Made by a program: the position numbers and the translations under genes
DNA from: Chrysomallon squamiferum
Lineage: Eukaryota; Mollusca; Gastropoda; Neomphalida; Peltospiridae
Direction: 5' to 3'
Length of the DNA stretch: 64,000 nt
Assembly (NCBI GenBank): GCA_012295275.1
Contig: CM022678.1
Coordinates: 5,132,059-5,196,058 of the forward strand
Shown: piece by piece, positions 1-16,118 of the stretch
Numbering within the stretch: the first letter of the stretch is position 1
Layout of the letters: each line of letters opens with the position of its first letter
Notes under the pieces: model-generated
The model's database searches: none
Told to the model about the DNA's origin: nothing
Seen by the model: only the letters and a program-made list of their open reading frames with translations

Positions 1-655
1 GTACTGCAATAAATTCTGACAAAATCGTCTGACTAACGGCTGATCAATATTTTAGATAAATGTGGATCTGCACGAAGACATTTTTTTACGTCAATAAATT
101 ATTTAAGAACACCATATGGTAATTTCCAACAGTGTACTAGACCTGTACATTTGAACTTTGTTCTTGATTGGTCAAAAGTGCAGGATATAAATTTGATGCT
201 TTCAAAAATAATTAATTCCTTTCTTTGTTTAATTAATTACTTCTTTTTAAAATAATTACTTTCCCAAGAGAGACAATGGCAAAAAATAAAATAAAAATAA
301 AAGTAACAATAAAAAAGTAAGAAAAAGAAAGAAAGAAAGAAAGAAACAACATAAAATAAAATAAAAAATAATAATAAAAAAATAAAACATTCCCGATATG
401 AAATATTTCGAAATTGTGATCTGTCAGTGGACTGCGACTATTATTGGTTTATCTGCTGACAAATCAAATTGTGGAACAGAGTGTAGTTTTCTCGTTCCAC
501 AGGGTCAGTTTTGAATGAATTTTAAATTATTGTTGAATTCAGTGTTTCATTGACTAGTAACGACAGTAGAAAATTAATTAAAATACATGTTAGAGAGCAG
601 TCTGCTAAAAGAAAGGAAATTGTACTTACCACGTCGTCTCTCTACAGTTTTTGTT

Positions 656-776
<121 letters not shown>

Positions 777-1430
777 AAATGAATAAAATAAAATAAAATA
801 AAATGATAATAAAATCTGAAAAATACTCCGTCTGTTGTACTAAAATCTGCAATTATTATTATTATTATTTTTTTGTTTTGGCCACGTAAATGTTTTTTCT
901 ATGACTACCATAAAAAAAAATACGAATCGAAAACGAAGTACAGGTTTTTCAGTACACATGTAACACACCTATAACAGATGTCGAATTAACGTCTGTGTAT
1001 TCTGATAAAATCATTTTCCAATCAGATAATAACGCTGCGAAAATAGAAAAATAATAAACATCTTTCTCATGTATAATCAATATTTTAGATCCCTATGTCT
1101 CTACACGTACACATTATTTCAGGTCACTGGAGCATTTCACAGCATTAAATGGTAATTCCCAACATTTGAACTTTTGTTTGATTGGTTCAACATGCGAAAT
1201 GATTGGCGTGACACACGAAGTGTTCAGAATCAAACTCCGGCATCAGCGAATATTGACTTAGTCCAGTGTGTAAAAATTTGACAATTTATTTACAAGCGCA
1301 AAAACATTTCTTAAATGATCGATATCAGTGTTTTAAGGGTGTTCGGATGACCAGGAAAGAAAATGAGGTACGTGAGTCGTAGGTTGCTTTTACGATAGGA
1401 CAACGTTGAGTGTATAAGACGAGAGTAAAA

Positions 1431-1470
1431 TATGTGTGTGTGTGTGTGTGTGTCTGTGAGTGAGTGAGTG

Positions 1471-1518
<48 letters not shown>
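1431..1518. repeat. (TG)n microsatellite with GAGT interruption
   Basis: Two TG runs are separated by a short GAGTGAGTGAGTG stretch. The Thr-His and Cys-Val frames over it are low-complexity artefacts. Confidence 0.9.
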
Positions 1519-1519
<1 letters not shown>

Positions 1520-1827
1520 ACGCCAAAATTTGAGAAAATAAGTCGGTGGTCGAAAAAATTGGTAATCAGTTACAAGTATCATTTTAAAGAGCAGTATTTC
1601 TGCTTTCTAATGTTATTTCATAATGGACAGTCCATATATTGTAGTGAGAGTAACACATGATAAATAAGTTGGGGTTAGAAAACGCAGCTGATTTTTTGAC
1701 ATTTACCGTAGTTACTATTTCTGTAAAAGAGACAAACTACTAACAGACTTAAACTTCTTATTTATTTATTTATTTATTATACTAATAAACTTAATTTTGG
1801 TCTAGGAAAGACAATTAAGGAAATCCA

Positions 1828-1949
<122 letters not shown>

Positions 1950-2009
1950 TATGTTTAAAAATGTAAGAATAAAATCGTCTGTTGTTTGGGTACTGCTAAA
2001 TATATGCAA

Positions 2010-2054
<45 letters not shown>

Positions 2055-2569
2055 ATGTTAGTTTAACACATTTGTTTTGCTCAACACTTTGCTCCCCCAC
2101 TACAATAATAAACAAATAATATAAAATAAAAATTAAAATATTGATGATGCTTATACTTAACATTACGTTTACAAATTTACAGAATTTGATTGGGTGCTGA
2201 ATCGTTTCTGATATTAACAGAAAAAAAGTTTTATTTTCTCTTCATTATTCACACACACACACACACACAAAAAAAATACTTTTGTACAGCATAATCAAAC
2301 ATATAATTCTTACCTTTCAGAATTGGGAAAACAATCTTATTTCTGGTGTAAGGTCACGGCTGCTGGGAAATTTCTGATAATGAATCAGAATTTAACACGA
2401 CATCATTTCTAACTGCCTTCGCCAATTTCCGTAGATACATCGGCAGGTGAAAAGGTAAAGAAAAATTGTTAACTACATTACTACTGGTTCTACTGAAAAC
2501 AGGAACAAAAATAATAATAAGAATCATAACAACAATAATAAAAATCATAATGATAATTTTAATAATAAT

Positions 2570-2603
<34 letters not shown>

Positions 2604-2632
2604 TTAACGAAAGTGAAAAAGATGATAATGAA

Positions 2633-2669
<37 letters not shown>

Positions 2670-2670
<1 letters not shown>

Positions 2671-2930
2671 TAGTGTCCTAGTATGCTATTAGCGGTGATA
2701 GATTGTACGAAATAACAATATAATAGGTTGAAATTTGGTTTCTTATTTTACGTCAATTGTGGTCCCAAATTTCGATTTATAGGTAAATTTTCTGCCTTAC
2801 ATCAAATTGCACTTATTGTGTGATCTTAGCTGATGATTTTTTCACCTTCCAGGTTACTGCGACATTCGATTTTGTAATATTCATGAGATCCATGATCAAA
2901 GAACAGCCGTTTCTTTTTATCAACACTAAG
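2670..2930 (+). pseudogene. Remnant Z: end of intron 2 plus first ~75 bases of main exon, subfamily I
   Basis: Bases 2670-2850 resemble the last part of the second intron of genes A and C: GTCCTA.T.TGC.ATTAGCG, CGATTT, CATCAAA.TGC, TTAGCTGATGATTTT. They end in the splice acceptor CACCTTCCAG at 2850. About 75 bases follow that align with the start of the main exon (CTGCGACA.TCGAT, ATTCATGAGAT, GATCAAAGAACAGC.GTTTC), but the reading frame is broken. The homology stops just before the promoter of gene A. This looks like the 3' part of a lost upstream copy that was cut off when A was inserted or duplicated next to it. Confidence 0.65.
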
Positions 2931-2950
2931 ATCATTTGACTGAAGCCCAC

Positions 2951-3042
2951 ATGTTGCGACTACAAACTGTGATTTAACACAAAAACAAATTATCAGCTCT
3001 TTTGAATTTTTGTATAAATTTAAGAGTCAGTGAATTTGTCAC
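2951..3042 (+). promoter_or_regulatory. Promoter of copy A: conserved box plus TATA
   Basis: The box ATGTTGCGACTACA and following CTGTGATTT lie at 2951-2975. TATAAATT lies at 3013-3020. The same arrangement and spacing precede every other copy in the window, on both strands, so the assignment rests on paralogue conservation. The transcription start is inferred at about 3043. Confidence 0.75.
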
Positions 3043-3080
3043 ACTGGAAGAGAGTCGCAAATATACTGAGCTAGTCAAGG
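3043..3080 (+). other. Non-coding first exon of copy A (5' UTR)
   Basis: This is a short conserved block (TGGAAGAGAGTCGC, ACTGAGCTAGTCAAGG) followed by the strong donor GTAAGT at 3081. Equivalent blocks with GTAAGT or GTACGT donors occur in all copies with a 5' end. The start is approximate (TATA plus about 25-30 bases). The inferred intron 1 runs to the acceptor TTTCAG at 3843-3848. Confidence 0.65.
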
Positions 3081-3406
3081 GTAAGTCCAATTCATATACC
3101 AAAATATTTATTGGAAATTTTGTCTTGCTTAATTTTTTTTTTTTTTTTTAAAGATTTCAACATCTATAATTAGTGACGCAAATTAGTAACTTCTTCCATA
3201 ACCTTTTGATTATTTTACTTAGTTACCTTATTGTTATTTGAATACGAAGTTGACGAAAAAAATGCAGTTAGCATTTTTAGTTATGAAAATTGCTGATGTC
3301 ACCATCTGCTGGCCATATTAAAATCGGTAAAATGCCTATAATGTATCAGAACCGTGCTACTATATTAAAATTGTAACAAAATATTATTATTAAAATTAGA
3401 ACAAAA

Positions 3407-3451
<45 letters not shown>

Positions 3452-3789
3452 AACAAATTGATAAAAATGTCATAGCTATAACTAGATTCTTTACGAAATA
3501 AGGGATAAACACTTAATCTCTGAGCGGAGCAGGCGAAAAACATTTGGGCGAGGGATCTGGGGCTAATTGAAAATATTCATTGCATTAGGGCGAGAACCGC
3601 GTTAAATCGTCAGGTGTTCGATAAATCTGTTTGATGTCTGGTGTCTTTGAAGTCAGTTTTGTCTTTCATCCCTACGATATCGGGAAACTTCAAACGGTAA
3701 CCATAGTCATTACTGTTTCACCTCTTCTAAATTTCAATAGTAATATAAGAACAACAACAACAACAACAACAATAATAATAATAACAACG

Positions 3790-3820
<31 letters not shown>

Positions 3821-3860
3821 GAAGAATAACAATATTAATCTATTTCAGACTGAGTTCATT

Positions 3861-3945
3861 ATGAAGCGTGTTTCAAATTTGCCATGCTTAGCGAAACTTC
3901 TCCTCGTTCTAGTCACAACTACGACAGGAACTGCAGAACAATGTG
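3861..3945 (+). CDS. Signal-peptide exon of copy A
   Basis: The exon begins at 3849 (ACTGAGTTCATT, then ATG). It encodes 28 residues, starting MKRVSNLPCLAK, with a hydrophobic Leu/Val/Thr core and a plausible cleavage site before EQC. It ends in phase 1 (TGT G) at the donor GTAAG. The ATG is the first in the exon and is conserved in B, C, F and G. An (AAC)(AAT)n tract sits just upstream of the acceptor. Confidence 0.85.
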
Positions 3946-4337
3946 GTAAGAATATCATCATTTCTTTTCTTTCTTTCTCATTTTAATATTTACTATACTT
4001 TTATTTCCCATATTGTTTAACTGTAATCTATATATAACCGTGTTAGAGATTGGGCTTCTGTTTTAATCAAACGGTGATTTTGAGAAAGAATAAAAAATGA
4101 AGGGTATAAATTAATAAAGGAGTTCGTTTTTCTCGTTATTATATTTGCTATATTTAAACAGTCAGTAAAGTTACATAGTCTGATATGTCTGGACATGCAA
4201 CACTTATAGCTAATGGCGTTTTCTGCTGATGCAAAAGGCTTTGATGTTGATGCAATACTGAAGGACACACTTAGTTCGTAAACCACTAAACAGCACCTTT
4301 GATGATTCAAACAGATAGCTATGAGTGTACATCCCTC

Positions 4338-4382
<45 letters not shown>

Positions 4383-6190
4383 TAAATCAAACATAAACAA
4401 AAGTTCACCTGTCATTCTTATAAATTTCGAGACGCAAAATACGGCATTCACTTAGCTCGTAATATAAATATTTTACTGTCCTACTTTGTAATTAGCGATG
4501 GCAGATTCCACCAGAAAAAAAAAAAAAATAATAATAAAAAAAAATCGGGCACAAGCTTCGATTTGTCTGAAGATGTTTTTGCCTTCATCAAACTGCGCCC
4601 ATTTTATTAGTTTAGCTGTTGAATTTTCACCTTCCAGAATTCTGTAACAGTCGATGGCGTAAGATTTATGAGGTCGACGATAAAGGAGCAGCTGTTTTTG
4701 GCAGCTACGACGAGCTTTTCGCTGCAGTTAAACGGGCGGAACCTCTAAGATATCTAATTCCATCATTAGGAGTAGAAGGCTACGCTGGTAACTGTGACCA
4801 GACTCATCCCTCCCGTGGTCCTATCATTTTTGTTTCAACGTCATACGTAAGTAAATCCAGCTGGAAAACGTTTGAAGAAGAACCGTACCACCGCCTCTTA
4901 AGAATGTCCACAACAGGAGCGATACTTGAAAACAGGTACAATGTGAACAACTTCACACAAATAAAATACATCGAGTATAAAGCAGGAGTCCAGTGGTTTG
5001 TTAAGAAGTCATCGTGCATTTCGCTGCTTCTAGAACACACTGGGAGAGGGGAAGTAATTAATGGCTCATTAGAAAAAGTAATCTCATCAGTCGTATCTGG
5101 ACACGACATCATAGAAACGTGGGTCAATATGTACACGGAACCATTTCGAAATATAAAAGTGACCGAAGAGGGGATGGTCGTCGGACAATTTGTCTGGGAC
5201 ATAACGATGAGACCAACTCCTCATTGGAGCTTCATGGACGTCTACACAAGCGGATTCGCTCTAAGGAACTCTTATATTCCCGGTCAGACGTATATTCTTC
5301 TATGGAAAATGCAGCCGAAGGGGAAGTGGTACGCCGACTCCTGCTGGAGACACGTGTTTACGAATGATGAAAATGGTGACAGAGTAGACGGTTCTCTTAC
5401 TGAACTGATTTCTGCCGTTAAACGTGGGAACAGGGTGAAAGTTGTTATGGGAAACTTCTCGATTGAGGCGGACAGTGTGAGGACAAAATCGGGACAGATA
5501 TCTGCTCAGCTTTTGAATCGTCTCTATCGTGAAAAAGTCGATCGAAAATACAGAGGGTTCTGGTACTGGCAGATGGCGCATACGACGGGAACAGTGGCGA
5601 CACTTAAATACTCGCTATTTAACGGTACTTCTGTTGGTGAAGAAACGGAAAGGAAAACAATCAAATGGTTTGTTGATACAAACCATGGAAAACGGTTTTA
5701 TCAACAAAGAAAAATGGCGATATAATATCCGGATCGAAAGCCGACTTGAGAAGCGCTGTTGAAAATGGTGCAGAGGTACGTGTGGCTCTTCAGATTGATT
5801 CCAGCAAACCAGCTTCAAACACTGCGAGGAAAAGATTTGTTGACTGGTGGGAAATGGACGGACATGGTGGATGGCTGTGGAACATACACAGCGGATCAGG
5901 TGGAAGACACCGCAGCTCATATGATTGTCCAAAACAGGAGTGGACATTCTTTAAGACTAGTAACCTGGAATTAGGTCCTTCTGGAGAAGTGTCTGCTGAG
6001 TTACTTCAGAGTGTCAGTACTGAAGAAGTGGGATCAAAGGAATTCAAGATAAAGGAAGAGGCCTCCTGGAAATATATGATCGTCACTACACAAGGTGATG
6101 TCGACATCTTTCAGAGTGGTATAGGAGTACATAAGAAACAGGGTCCACTTTTCTGTTAAACATGCCATGAAATGGTTTGTCAACTATTAA
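3861..6190 (+). pseudogene. Copy A: four-repeat WFV secreted protein, subfamily I, with two frameshifts
   Basis: The exons are 3861-3945 and 4638-6190 (acceptor CACCTTCCAG at 4637, in phase with the signal exon so that a CEFC motif forms across the junction). The large exon is open until a one-base deletion at about 5681-5684 (ACAAACCATGG where B has an extra A or C). This shifts the frame and gives a stop at 5723-5725, about two thirds through. Reading resumes in the other frame from about 5690, through the fourth repeat with its Gly/His/Trp-rich insert. A one-base insertion at about 6141-6145 (GGGTCCAC) then breaks the last 15 codons; the ancestral TAA is at 6188-6190. Promoter, signal exon, splice sites and AATAAA are all intact, so this is a recent pseudogene, a truncated but expressed product, or an assembly error. 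Function unknown. Confidence 0.8.
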
Positions 6191-6244
6191 TTTTGGAACC
6201 TTAACACACACATTCATACACACACATATATACATGCATTCAAC

Positions 6245-6250
6245 AATAAA
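6245..6250 (+). terminator. Polyadenylation signal AATAAA of copy A
   Basis: AATAAA lies 55 bases after the ancestral stop codon, in the same place as in copy B (85 bases after its stop). A (TTC)n/(TTA)n tract follows. Confidence 0.7.
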
Positions 6251-6279
6251 GGAAACTAAAGTTGTTTTTGTTGTTGTTG

Positions 6280-6323
6280 TTGCTCTTCTTCTTCTTTTTC
6301 TTCTTTTTCTTCTTCTTCTTCTT

Positions 6324-6412
<89 letters not shown>
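6280..6412. repeat. (TTC)n-(TTA)n compound microsatellite
   Basis: TTC repeats run directly into about 60 bases of TTA, immediately 3' of copy A. A similar TTC/TTA tract lies just 3' of copy B. Confidence 0.9.
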
Positions 6413-6415
<3 letters not shown>

Positions 6416-6419
6416 TTTT

Positions 6420-7583
6420 CTTACGCTTGTTCTGGCTTTTCAATGTTTCTATGTGTTCCGTGTTTCTGCTGAATGTAGCATATATACAGCTTCTTTTTCA
6501 TTACGAAAACGAAGGTTTATTTATGAAAGTCTTCCCTTTTTTCTTTTATTTTCAAGGCTGAAACTTTTTCAAATAACATTCAATCATTTAGTAACATACT
6601 GGCTGTTTTCGGCGTAAAATAGCCAGACTAAACTAAGTAATTTTAAACTCTTTATATTGCATCGAATTTTGTATCGATGCAGTGTTACTTAACATAAAAT
6701 ATACTAAAATAAAATTAAATAAATGTTCTCAAATGTCAGAAGGACTTAAAATAGCTATTTGCATGGATATCTCAAACTAATTCACAGTGAAAATTGACCT
6801 TTAGTTTACAGTGATCGAAAAAATGTGGAGGATTTAATAAAGACGTCGAAAATTTCGTTTTTCACTGTTAATTTTCTACATTTTGCTAAATCCTTTTATA
6901 TATAATTTAATTGATTGTATTGTATTTATTTGTTCGCACCCGTTATGTAATTTATTACTTCACCGAATAACAACGTCAAAATTGAGAACTTAATATGGGA
7001 TAAAAGGGATACATATGTGTTATAAATACGAAGGCTCATTTTTCATTCTTTCAGCATTTTACCATCTTTTCCTAAAATAAAGTAAAATATTAAAATAAAT
7101 CTTTTTTTTTTTCGTCATTTCGTTCTTCTCATTATTAGTCAATTAGTTTTTTTTGGTTTTTGGTTTTTTAGTCTCAAGTTTCGTCTCTAGTCCTGTTTCA
7201 ACATCACACCTTGTTTCTGTTTCAAATATTCCTTTCAGTACATCGATAGAAATGTCTGAGTTAATTAAAACGATGATTCAACGCGCCTACAACGTTATCC
7301 AATTCTCACTACAAAACTTGTTTCTTTTATCAAGTCTATAACAGATGAAAATTTCATTTGTTTCTCTATGGACTATGCTGATACGTGGAAATAAATTAAA
7401 AAAGAAAACATCTGACAGAATCTAGTTTATCGCGCATTATCAATAATTTAGAAATCTTCTGAACCCATACTTCAGAGTAACATTTCAGTTAAAGAAAATG
7501 TAATAATGATCCAGTCTGGGAAGCACATTTTTGGAGATATCTGTAGGAAATGACGTCACGAGACAAACTGAAAGAATCAACTT

Positions 7584-7617
<34 letters not shown>

Positions 7618-7967
7618 CTTTTTGAAAAGAGTGACCTCCAACGCGGTAAATTTGAAAATGCGCTCCGAAATCCATGCTGGAAATCGGAAGGAACCGAATT
7701 TTCTATGCCCGGTTTTTGAATGTCAAACTGTATCAGCTGATCATCCAGATCTGACACAAACATCTCCTGGATTTCCATCACAGTATGCTCGCATGAGAAA
7801 TGTCCCAATCGTTTTATTGCCTATTACGTCACTCAAAGAAAACAATTCATTGTTTGCGCACCATTCGTTTCTTTCTGTTGCAAATTGATAATATCACTGA
7901 ACATGATGATTTATCCTACTGGTCTTTAAGTACACTACTAATATATATTACAGCTTGCAAACACACA

Positions 7968-8025
<58 letters not shown>

Positions 8026-9590
8026 CTCTCAGAAGATTCTACTATCATAAATACTTGATCAAGTATAAGCTCACCATCTAGAATCCTAGATGAAACAAAA
8101 ACATATTCTGGATTTCCATCATTGTATGCTCGTATGACAAAAGGATTCAAAATTGCAGAAACCTGACAAACTTCTTAACTACGCAATTCATACTGAAAAC
8201 TTTACTCACTATTACAGATTCTATAGTAGAACAATAAACTTCCGCTAGTCAGTGAAGTTTAATGATTAAAGTTATTTTTAATATTGTTACAAACAGCTCT
8301 ATATTTAATTTTTTGGAATGTTTAATTTATTTATTTATTTACTTATTTATTTATTTATTTATTTATTTCCTTACTTAATTAATTAATTATTGATTGTGTT
8401 TGTTTGTTAGTTTATTTATTTATTATTGTCATTGTTATTATTATTATTATTATTATTGATGGTAATAGTAGCAGTGTATAACTACTAGTCAAGTTTTACT
8501 ATTAATTAATTATTCATTGTATTAGTAATAGTATCGTAACGTCATTAGCAGTCGAGAAGAACATTTCAATGACTTCCTCATTTTCGATCCAATTTCCATC
8601 CTGTTTGATTCGTTCCGAGTTTTCTACGATACCTAATCCATAAAAAGAAAAAAGAAATCACTTTATAGAAGTATAACATTTGTTAAGATGTTTGTTTTCA
8701 TTATTACTATAATATGCATGTGTGGACGTGCAAGTGTGTGTGTTTGTATGTGTGTGTGTGTGCAAGAGAGAATGTGTATGTGACAAGGGGAATAACTCGT
8801 GTGGTATATTCACTGGAAGGTGAAGCCGTGGGACAAAGAAATGAAGCATATTTCAAGGGAATTAACTCCAAGATTAATACTTCATCGTGTTGTTTCTTGT
8901 CATTCATTTAAATGTCACCAGGGGCGCATATTCTATTGGTAAAGATCGAAACTGTAATTCTGTCCAAAAATCAGACAGCATAATCATGAGTGGACTGGAC
9001 GTTTTATTTAGTTTGAATGTTTTGGAAGCTAACCGAAAAACATTAGGTATATACATTTTTGTAAAACGTACCAACAGTTGCAAAAAAGAAAATCAATAAC
9101 AGATGGCGGTAAATATTTCAAATATTTCTAACCGTACCTACACAAAATCAGTTAATTTGGATGAAATAAATATGTTGATTCATTGTTTAATTGCTAATTT
9201 TCAAAATGTTCTTGATCATTATTTATACAAGGAGCGATACACATTCTGTTTTCTTTACTTAGTTTTCAGTTAATATTTATTTACGCTAATTTACCTAGAT
9301 CACAAATGATTTAAAGATCGGTATTTATTAAAAGAACTAGTTATTATCAGACATGATCGCAAAACGACTGAATTCAAGACATCGTGGAAACAAAGATATA
9401 TTAATTAATAATAGTATATGACCATAAACTGTATGTTGCCATTTTTCAGCTCTTTAGACTTAACCGCGAGTAGGTCAGTTTCTTAAGGAGATTTTTCTGC
9501 CTGAAAAACATAAAAAATACAACAAAAGAAGCAAAACAAACAAATAAAACAGATATAGAAATACAAACACACATCATATCGAAACAGAAA
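6420..9590. other. Intergenic region between A and A2: 3' flank and dispersed repeats
   Basis: No gene is supported here. Bases 6540-6900 are the 3' flank of a subfamily I gene; close copies lie at about 54,050-54,720 and a weaker one at about 18,940-19,030. Bases 8035-8260 (ACTTGATCAAGTATAAGCTC, TTACAGATTCTAT.GTAGAACAA) recur at 25,955-26,140 and, inverted, at 38,790-38,970. Bases 8540-8640 recur at 26,170-26,290, 38,630-38,760, 44,110-44,220 and 56,050-56,150. Bases 8770-9330 recur inverted at about 55,130-55,735. Microsatellites include a poly-T near 7585 and (CA)n at about 7966-8016. Confidence 0.65.
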
Positions 9591-9671
9591 TCCTTAACGT
9601 ACCTGAACACGTTTCCACCTAATCAAACTGCGTTCGTTTTATCATGTTAGGTGATGAATTTCACGTTCCAG

Positions 9672-10536
9672 ATTTCTGCAACAGTCAACGACGAACAAGG
9701 AACAGCGGTTACTGGCAGCTGTAACGATCTTTATAATGCTGTCAAACGGGGAAACTTATTAAATATCTAAGTTCATCTCTAGGAGAAGAAGGCTTCGTTG
9801 GCAACTGTGAAACTTATTTTCGTCTCTCTGGTTTTATCTATTTTCATTCAGTGTCATACTGAAGAGAGTGTAGCTGGAACGTATTCGAAGAACCGTATCA
9901 CCGGCTCTTAAGGTTAGCCACCGAAGGAAAGATAATGGAAATAAGGAACAAGGTGAACAACTGTGGGAAATAATCTCATCAGTTTTACCTGCACATGATA
10001 TTACAGAAACGTGGATCACATTCTTCATGCACCTACGTCGAAATATAAAATTTACCAAAGACGGGCTCGTTGTCGGACAATTTATCTGGAACAAAGCGTT
10101 CGCTCAAACTCCACACTCGGCCTGTTTAAACGTCTATTCAAGCGGATACCCTGTCGATGTGGGAGATGGTACGACGACTCCTGCAGAAGAAGTATTTACG
10201 AATGATGAAAATGGCGATGGAGTACTCGGATCTCTTTCTGATCTGATTTCTGCCTTAAACGTTGACACAAGTTGAAGGTAATTACGGGACTGAGGCGGAC
10301 AACGTGAGGATAAAGTCTGGACTGATGTCTGCTCAGCTTTAGAATCGTCTCTACAGGTAAAATGTCGATGACGGATTCAGAGGATTTTGGTACTGGCAAA
10401 TGGCAGATATAACGGGGACAATCACCACCCGAAGATACACGCTATTTCGCGGTAGTTCTGTTTGAGAAGAAACGGTAAAGAAAATAATCAGATAATTTGT
10501 TCATGCAAGACCATGGACAAAGGTTTAGTCAACAAA
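9672..10536 (+). pseudogene. Copy A2: decayed main exon, subfamily I
   Basis: After an acceptor-like TTCACGTTCCAG at 9671, the sequence aligns with the main exon of A and B, starting ATTTCTGCAACAGTC. It continues through recognisable blocks of repeat 1 (CGTTGGCAACTGTGA), repeat 2 (CGAAATATAAAATTTACC, GTCGGACAATTTATCTGG) and repeat 3 (AATGATGAAAATGGCGATGG, TCTGCTCAGCTTT). There are many frameshifts, deletions and stops, and homology ends near CCATGGACAAAGG, so the fourth repeat is missing. I found no signal exon or promoter for this copy. It is the oldest-looking copy in the cluster. Confidence 0.85.
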
Positions 10537-14250
<3,714 letters not shown>

Positions 14251-14257
14251 AGCCCAC

Positions 14258-14345
14258 CTGTTGCGATTACAAGATCTGATTTAACAGAAAAACAAATTAT
14301 TAGCTGATTTGCATATTTCTATCAATTTAATACAGTCATTTTTTT
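14258..14345 (+). promoter_or_regulatory. Promoter of copy B: conserved box, weak TATA
   Basis: CTGTTGCGATTACA and ..CTGATTT at 14,258-14,282 match the shared box. The TATA position holds TATCAATT (14,320-14,327) instead of TATAAATT, so basal strength may differ from other copies. A poly-T insertion separates it from the first exon. Confidence 0.65.
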
Positions 14346-14349
14346 TTTT

Positions 14350-14393
14350 CGTCGCTTTTGAAGAGAATCGATGAAAGAGTGAGCTAATCAAGG
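14350..14393 (+). other. Non-coding first exon of copy B (5' UTR)
   Basis: The conserved TTTGAAGAGAATCG and GAGCTAATCAAGG are followed by donor GTAAGT at 14,394. The start is inferred. Intron 1 is about 2.2 kb and contains a decayed Tigger-type element. Confidence 0.65.
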
Positions 14394-14889
14394 GTAAGTC
14401 CAATTCATATATCATCAACATTGCTCAGAACGGAACATATTTATTGGACATTTTTTTTTTTTTTTTTATTAGCATTTATTTGTTTTTACTTTTATTTATT
14501 TAGTTTTGTTGTCAACGATTGCCTTCTGATATACATAGAGAAGTAGTAAGACAGATAAATAACATTTTGCATTGCCTTTCATTTATTTTACTTAATTACT
14601 TTAATGTTATTTGAATACTTAGGTGACAAAGAGATGCAGTTAACATTTTTAGTTATTAAAATTGTTGATATAACCATGTCATGGCGCTTTACTATAGGCT
14701 AAAATGCCTGTATTTTATTACAAATATATCCAAGAAACACGATTTTGATTATTGTCTAAATGTCCGTGATACTGTACTAAAATTATAACAACTTTGCAAG
14801 ACCGCAAACAAATAGCTGAAGATAAACCTTTTTTAAAAAGGTGTGTAATAAAAATAAGAATAAAATAAAAATTTAATTTTCAATAACAG

Positions 14890-16010
14890 AGTTTACTGTT
14901 ACGAGTGCTCCTACTTACGAGTTTTTCCCGTTATGACTAGTTGCCCGGTCGATTTGTTTCCTTTCAGTTGCGAGCCAAAATCCGAGTTACGAGCGGACTA
15001 TACATGTATACTTAGTATTTAGAGGCTGAGGACGTGGGAGTTGTCGTTAAATTAAATAATGTAATTCTTAATTTATTTTAATTTTCCATAACAAGTTTTC
15101 TTAGAAATAAATATAAACTCAAAGACTGCACGGAACATATACAGGTTACATCGAATTGATCAAAAATCAAACACAGCACACAGAAACAGGATAACCAGTT
15201 GTCCCTGCTTCCGGCTAAAACAAAGATATCGCAAAATATAATTACCAACATAATTGCCTAATAATGGCCGCCAACTCCTCACACCTACCCAAGCCTTGTC
15301 TTTGCTCTGTGTGGTCTACGTGTCTCTCTCTGTGTTACTTTGTCTTTTATTTAAACATAAACGTCGCGGACTTCCCTGAAGTCAGCAGAGCGTAGCTGAT
15401 AAAAATTCCTTTTGTCTCTACCTAATGATCTTTAATTGTAAGATGATTTCTGTAATTGGATTAATGTTAACTAACAGTAGATATTTAATAAATGCATATT
15501 GTTAGAAATATTTGTAGAAATGAATCGTTGACATATTTACTTACTTTAAGGGTATATATATATATATATAGGTTAATTTCGAGATGTTAAACTATTTTAA
15601 AGTAAACCATTTAGGTAAAAATTAAATATGGTTCCGACATTTTCAAAAACTGTACCTTGAAAGTACAACAATATAAAATATTATAATAAGTAAAAAAGAT
15701 AGCTATCATCTAATTCTATAAGTAGGTATAAACTAAATTGGAACCCGTGACTTAGTAAATAAGTTAGGACCAATTGCTATATTAAATATCGCTGAGAAAA
15801 CTTTTCACAGCTTGAACGAGACCCTATTAGGGTATGGCTAAGGGCCCTGCTATGAAAGATAAAAAGGGTTTACCGTCATAATGGTTACTCAGTACGAGCG
15901 TAGTACTTTTACGTTATGTACCATACTGAAGCAGAAGGAGTCGATATAGGCTTTAACTCCAGCTAAAGGCGTTAACATAACTTATAAGCTGCGGACATTT
16001 CTCCATGATA
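14890..16010. mobile_element. Decayed pogo/Tigger-type DNA transposon in intron 1 of B
   Basis: The left end (TTACGAGTGCTCCTACTTAC, then GTTGCGAGCCAAAATCCGAG) matches the left part of the more complete element at 23,408-24,175. Bases 15,885-15,985 (GCGTAGTACTTTTACG.TATG, ATACTGAAGCAGAAGG, GTCGATATAGGCT) match its transposase-derived middle. About 800 unrelated bases lie between the two parts. The right terminal inverted repeat is not evident. No usable reading frame remains. Confidence 0.65.
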
Positions 16011-16038
16011 TATATATATGTATGCAATGAATAAATAA

Positions 16039-16052
16039 GTAAAGTAGTAGTT

Positions 16053-16118
<66 letters not shown>
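16039..16118. repeat. (TAG)n microsatellite
   Basis: About 80 bases of TAG/GTA in intron 1 of copy B. A further AAC/ACT/AAT compound tract at about 16,441-16,543 abuts the acceptor of the signal exon. Confidence 0.9.

Noticed and set aside
6240-6443. Long Leu, Phe, Asn, Lys, Ile or Tyr runs as proteins
   Set aside because: They are translations of TTC/TTA, AAT, AG, TG or TA microsatellites. The same applies to the frames over 574-852, 1311-1582, 1815-2009, 10,745-10,999, 20,431-20,622, 39,853-40,071, 42,255-42,452, 48,884-49,202, 54,742-54,993 and 60,685-61,086.
8714-8911. A frame reading RGIT.VVYSLEGE..GQRNEAY in two inverted copies (also 55,507-55,731, minus)
   Set aside because: The copies are near-identical duplicates of a dispersed repeat with TG-repeat N-termini. 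There is no splice or start support, and the sequence resembles a generic intergenic repeat.
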